Below, piece after piece: positions 5,948-7,857 of a stretch of DNA of 7,857 nt. The notes below the pieces were generated by a model. That model saw only the letters and a list, made by a program, of their open reading frames with translations. It was not told where the DNA came from and searched no databases. The first letter of the stretch is position 1; each line of letters begins with the position of its first letter. Position numbers and translations under genes: made by a program. Origin of the DNA: Paracoccaceae bacterium (GTDB taxonomy: Bacteria; Pseudomonadota; Alphaproteobacteria; Rhodobacterales; Rhodobacteraceae); assembly GCA_023260935.1 (NCBI GenBank), contig JALQTL010000190.1, positions 1 to 7,857 on the forward strand, read 5' to 3'.

Positions 5948-6603
5948 GGGATGCGTTTTCCCTGCCAGTCGAAGAACCCGCCACTGTCCTCCGGCGTCAA
6001 CCGTTCCAGAACCGACAACAGGTTTGCCGCCGCCTGTTCAGGCGGGATGGTTTTGTAACTGCCCGCATATTTCGCCGTCAGCGGGGTGGCGACAGTCCCC
6101 GGGTGCAGCGTAACCACCACCGATTGCGGATGGCTGCGCGAGATTTCGATGGCGGCCGTATGGATCAACTGGTTCAGCGCGGCCTTGGCGGCCCGGTAGC
6201 CATACCACCCGCCCAGCCCATTATCACCGATGCTGCCCACCCGCGCCGACAGCGCCGCGAACCGTGCGGGCCGTTCCTTTGGCAACAGGCGCAGTGCATG
6301 TTTCAAGACCAGCGCAGGCCCCGTGGCGTTCAGCGCAAATTGCGCGGCCAATGCCCCCGGGTCCAGCGCCCTCAGCGTCTTTTCCGGGGGAACGCCGTTC
6401 AATTCCAGCGCGCCCGTGGCAACAAAGATCAGGTCATAAGTCCCCGACAGCCCCGCCAGATGACCTGCGACCGAGGCTTCGTCCGTCAGGTCAAACCCAT
6501 GCTCGCTGCGGGAAAACAGCGCCAGTTCCGCCCCCTGCCCTGCCAGCCGCGCAGCCAATGCCGCCCCGATCCCGCCCGAAGCCCCGATGATCACCGCCCG
6601 CAT
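5941..6603 (-). CDS. Short-chain dehydrogenase/reductase (C-factor/sniffer-like SDR)
   Basis: This 220-residue single-domain NAD(P)-dependent oxidoreductase is of the classical SDR type. The N-terminal cofactor motif GASGGIG is at 7-13. The usual NNAG is replaced by VATGA (61-65). Catalytic residues are Asn92, Ser124 (in ARVGSIGDN), and Tyr136 and Lys140 (YRAAK). The ARVGSIGDN..GGWYGYRAAK stretch is typical of the CsgA/C-factor and sniffer-like subgroup. Its substrates are poorly defined, and I do not infer signalling from it. The ATG at 6603 is chosen because AAAGGGG lies 6 nt upstream and the glycine motif then sits near the N-terminus; an upstream in-frame ATG (6660) lacks support. It is the first gene of the minus-strand block. 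Its last codons (CCA TGG TGA) contain the photolyase start, so the two proteins are probably made in a fixed ratio. Confidence 0.93.
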   Translation of the reverse strand: MRAVIIGASGGIGAALAARLAGQGAELALFSRSEHGFDLTDEASVAGHLAGLSGTYDLIFVATGALELNGVPPEKTLRALDPGALAAQFALNATGPALVLKHALRLLPKERPARFAALSARVGSIGDNGLGGWYGYRAAKAALNQLIHTAAIEISRSHPQSVVVTLHPGTVATPLTAKYAGSYKTIPPEQAAANLLSVLERLTPEDSGGFFDWQGKRIPW

Positions 6604-6642
6604 GGCCACCCCTTTTTTTCCGGTCTTCCGGCCACCTAGTCG

Positions 6643-6662
6643 AAAAACCGCTTGGGGCAAGC
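6643..6662 (-). terminator. Small hairpin plus U-tract upstream of the SDR gene
   Basis: On the minus strand GCTTG-CCC-CAAGC (6662-6650) forms a 5-bp stem with a 3-nt loop and is followed by GG and five Ts (6647-6643). The layout resembles a short intrinsic terminator 40 bp upstream of the SDR start. It could stop read-through from the right, or attenuate transcripts that begin further upstream. The stem is short, so this is tentative. Confidence 0.25.
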
Positions 6663-6718
6663 ATGCAGTACGGCGGCCGCCTGCACCTGCGGATCAGCCC
6701 CGTGCCTGCATTTCCCGC

Positions 6719-6746
6719 TTGACCTTGCCGCCTGCGTGGCTATCGT
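6719..6746 (+). promoter_or_regulatory. Candidate promoter for the leuA leader
   Basis: TTGACC (6719-6724) matches five of six -35 consensus positions. TATCGT (6741-6746), 16 bp downstream, matches four of six -10 positions including the conserved T-A and final T. Transcription would begin near 6752-6755, at or just before the leader peptide ATG at 6755. It is the best sigma70-like promoter in the gap between the SDR and leuA genes. Confidence 0.5.
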
Positions 6747-6754
6747 CGCGCCCC

Positions 6755-6841
6755 ATGACACGGGATGCCCATATTGCCAAGGCCTGCGCAGCTTTTGCGC
6801 CGCTGATGCCCCGTGGCCTGCTTCTTCTTAGCCGCCTCTGA
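6755..6841 (+). CDS. leuL: leuA leader peptide with four consecutive Leu codons
   Basis: This 28-codon open frame encodes a peptide ending PRGLLLLSRL. Codons 22-25 are CTG CTT CTT CTT and the last sense codon is CTC. A Leu run in a short frame about 80 nt upstream of leuA is the hallmark of ribosome-mediated leucine attenuation. The TGA (6839-6841) lies inside the 5' arm of the first downstream hairpin, as expected if ribosome position decides folding. No Shine-Dalgarno precedes the ATG at 6755, but that ATG lies about where the candidate promoter would start transcription, so leaderless initiation is plausible. The internal ATG at 6806 would give an 11-residue version, MPRGLLLLSRL, also without a good ribosome-binding site. 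The open frame continues upstream to 6587, antisense to the SDR, but that part looks fortuitous. The gene call rests on context and codon content, not homology. Confidence 0.65.
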   Translation: MTRDAHIAKACAAFAPLMPRGLLLLSRL

Positions 6842-6891
6842 GCGTGCCCTTTGGGGTGCTGCCGCTCAGAGGTGAACAGCGCCCCGCACGC
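6833..6891 (+). promoter_or_regulatory. Predicted leucine attenuator: two mutually exclusive hairpins
   Basis: Hairpin A pairs CCTCTGAGC (6835-6843) with GCTCAGAGG (6864-6872), 9 perfect bp extended by a G-U and a C-G pair to 6833/6874, with a 20-nt loop. Hairpin B pairs GGGGTGCTG (6853-6861) with CAGCGCCCC (6877-6885), 9 bp with one U-G, and a 15-nt loop. B can be lengthened by GCGTGC (6842-6847) with GCACGC (6886-6891). The arms cross, so A and B cannot both form. A ribosome stalled on the Leu codons would leave A free to form; one reaching the TGA would cover A's 5' arm and release B. B is therefore the likely terminator and A the antiterminator. No U-tract follows B, so termination may be Rho-assisted or the effect may reach translation instead. 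The leuA Shine-Dalgarno (6910-6915) is not part of either stem. Confidence 0.6.
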
Positions 6892-6922
6892 GAAACATGG
6901 CTAAGAAACAAGGAACATTCCA

Positions 6923-7857
6923 ATGACTGACAAGGCAAAACAGGATCACGTCCTGATCTTCGACACCACGCTGCGCGATGGCGAACAAAGCCCCGGCGCG
7001 ACGATGACGCATGAAGAAAAGCTGGAAATTGCCGGCCTGCTGGACGAAATGGGCGTCGATATCATCGAAGCAGGCTTTCCGATCGCCTCCGAAGGCGATT
7101 TCGCCGCCGTCAGCGAAATTGCGAAGCGGTCGAAGAATTCAACGATCTGCGGCCTGGCGCGGGCGAATTTCAAGGATATCGACCGCTGCTGGGAAGCGGT
7201 GAAACATGCCGCGCGGCCGCGGATTCACACCTTTATCGGGACGTCGCCGCTGCACCGGGCCATTCCGAACCTGACCATGGACGAAATGGCCGCGCGTATC
7301 CATGAAACGGTCACTCATGCGCGCAACCTGTGTGACAATGTGCAGTGGTCGCCCATGGATGCGACCCGGACGGAACATGATTACCTGTGCCGGGTGGTGG
7401 AAATCGCCATCAAGGCCGGGGCCACCACGATCAACATCCCCGATACGGTGGGCTATACCTACCCCTTCGAGTCCGCCAAGATCATTCGGATGCTGCTGGA
7501 ACGCGTGCCCGGGGCCGATACGATTGTTTTTGCCACGCACTGCCACAACGATCTGGGTATGGCCACGGCCAACGCTCTGGCCGCGGTAGAGGCCGGGGCG
7601 CGGCAAATCGAATGCACGATCAACGGCTTGGGTGAACGGGCAGGCAATACCGCGCTGGAAGAAGTGGTCATGGCGATGCGGGTCAGGAACGATATCCTGC
7701 CCTATCAGACCGGGATCGACACGACCAAGATCATGAACCTGTCACGCCGGGTTTCGCAGGTTTCCGGCTTTCCGGTACAGTTCAACAAGGCCATTGTCGG
7801 CAAGAACGCCTTTCTGCACGAAAGCGGCATCCATCAGGATGGCGTGCTGAAGAACGT
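6923..7857 (+). CDS. leuA: 2-isopropylmalate synthase, N-terminal 311 codons (partial)
   Basis: LeuA condenses acetyl-CoA with 2-oxoisovalerate to give 2-isopropylmalate, the first committed step of leucine synthesis, in the cytoplasm. The visible part covers the catalytic TIM barrel and the start of the following linker. FDTTLRDGEQSPG at 13-25 is family signature 1 with metal ligand Asp14. His206 and His208 (THCHNDLG) and Asn242 (in NGLGERAGN) complete the divalent-metal site. AFLHESGIHQDG at 296-307 is the second conserved signature. The C-terminal leucine-binding regulatory domain lies beyond the right edge, so feedback sensitivity cannot be judged. The ATG at 6923 has AAGGAA 7 nt upstream. 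The leader peptide, attenuator and promoter upstream suggest control by leucyl-tRNA charging. Homocitrate and citramalate synthases share this fold, but the overall sequence and the Leu leader favour LeuA. Confidence 0.95.
   Translation, partial: MTDKAKQDHVLIFDTTLRDGEQSPGATMTHEEKLEIAGLLDEMGVDIIEAGFPIASEGDFAAVSEIAKRSKNSTICGLARANFKDIDRCWEAVKHAARPRIHTFIGTSPLHRAIPNLTMDEMAARIHETVTHARNLCDNVQWSPMDATRTEHDYLCRVVEIAIKAGATTINIPDTVGYTYPFESAKIIRMLLERVPGADTIVFATHCHNDLGMATANALAAVEAGARQIECTINGLGERAGNTALEEVVMAMRVRNDILPYQTGIDTTKIMNLSRRVSQVSGFPVQFNKAIVGKNAFLHESGIHQDGVLKN

Noticed and set aside
6611..6619. Run of seven T on the plus strand read as an intrinsic terminator
   Set aside because: No stem precedes it on the plus strand and no plus-strand gene ends there; on the minus strand it is the A-run leading into the SDR Shine-Dalgarno.
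6604..6660. SDR start at the upstream ATG 6660
   Set aside because: It would place 19 extra residues before the Rossmann glycine motif and includes the hairpin/T-tract; AAAGGGG supports the ATG at 6603.

Overview
The window looks like chromosomal, GC-rich alphaproteobacterial DNA, most likely from a Rhodobacter/Paracoccus-type member of the Rhodobacteraceae. That placement rests on overall protein character, on codon use dominated by G/C third positions, and on an FeS-type cryptochrome/photolyase of the CryB/PhrB class. I recognised families from memory and ran no searches. I see no insertion sequence, prophage, CRISPR array, tRNA or rRNA.

Layout, left to right. The 5' end of tuf (elongation factor Tu) runs off the left edge on the minus strand (1-129). 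A leader of about 130 bp with two strong inverted repeats separates it from a minus-strand lipoprotein gene of unknown function (260-967). A divergent promoter region (968-1084) follows, and then a cytochrome P450 gene on the plus strand (1085-2452). The P450 converges on a minus-strand block read right to left: an SDR oxidoreductase (5941-6603), an FeS-BCP cryptochrome/(6-4) photolyase (4418-5947), an iron-type alcohol dehydrogenase (3249-4382) and a DUF533/YebE-like TerB-fold membrane protein (2468-3169). The SDR and photolyase genes overlap by 7 bp and are almost certainly co-transcribed. The dehydrogenase follows 35 bp later. The DUF533 gene lies 79 bp further on, behind a hairpin, and may be separate.

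On the right, leuA (2-isopropylmalate synthase, 6923 to beyond the edge) is divergent from the SDR. The 319-bp gap between them is the most information-rich non-coding stretch in the window. It holds a sigma70-like promoter and a 28-codon leader peptide with four consecutive leucine codons. These are followed by two mutually exclusive hairpins arranged like a classical transcription attenuator. The leader AUG falls about where transcription should begin, so the leader peptide may be leaderless.

Functionally the window joins unrelated modules: translation (tuf), leucine biosynthesis under probable attenuation (leuA), a blue-light/UV-damage flavoprotein with a co-translated SDR, and stand-alone redox enzymes (P450, Fe-ADH). 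I see no wholly new multi-gene system. The best candidates for new biology are the leuA attenuator, the coupled SDR-cryptochrome pair, and the altered metal site of the Fe-ADH.
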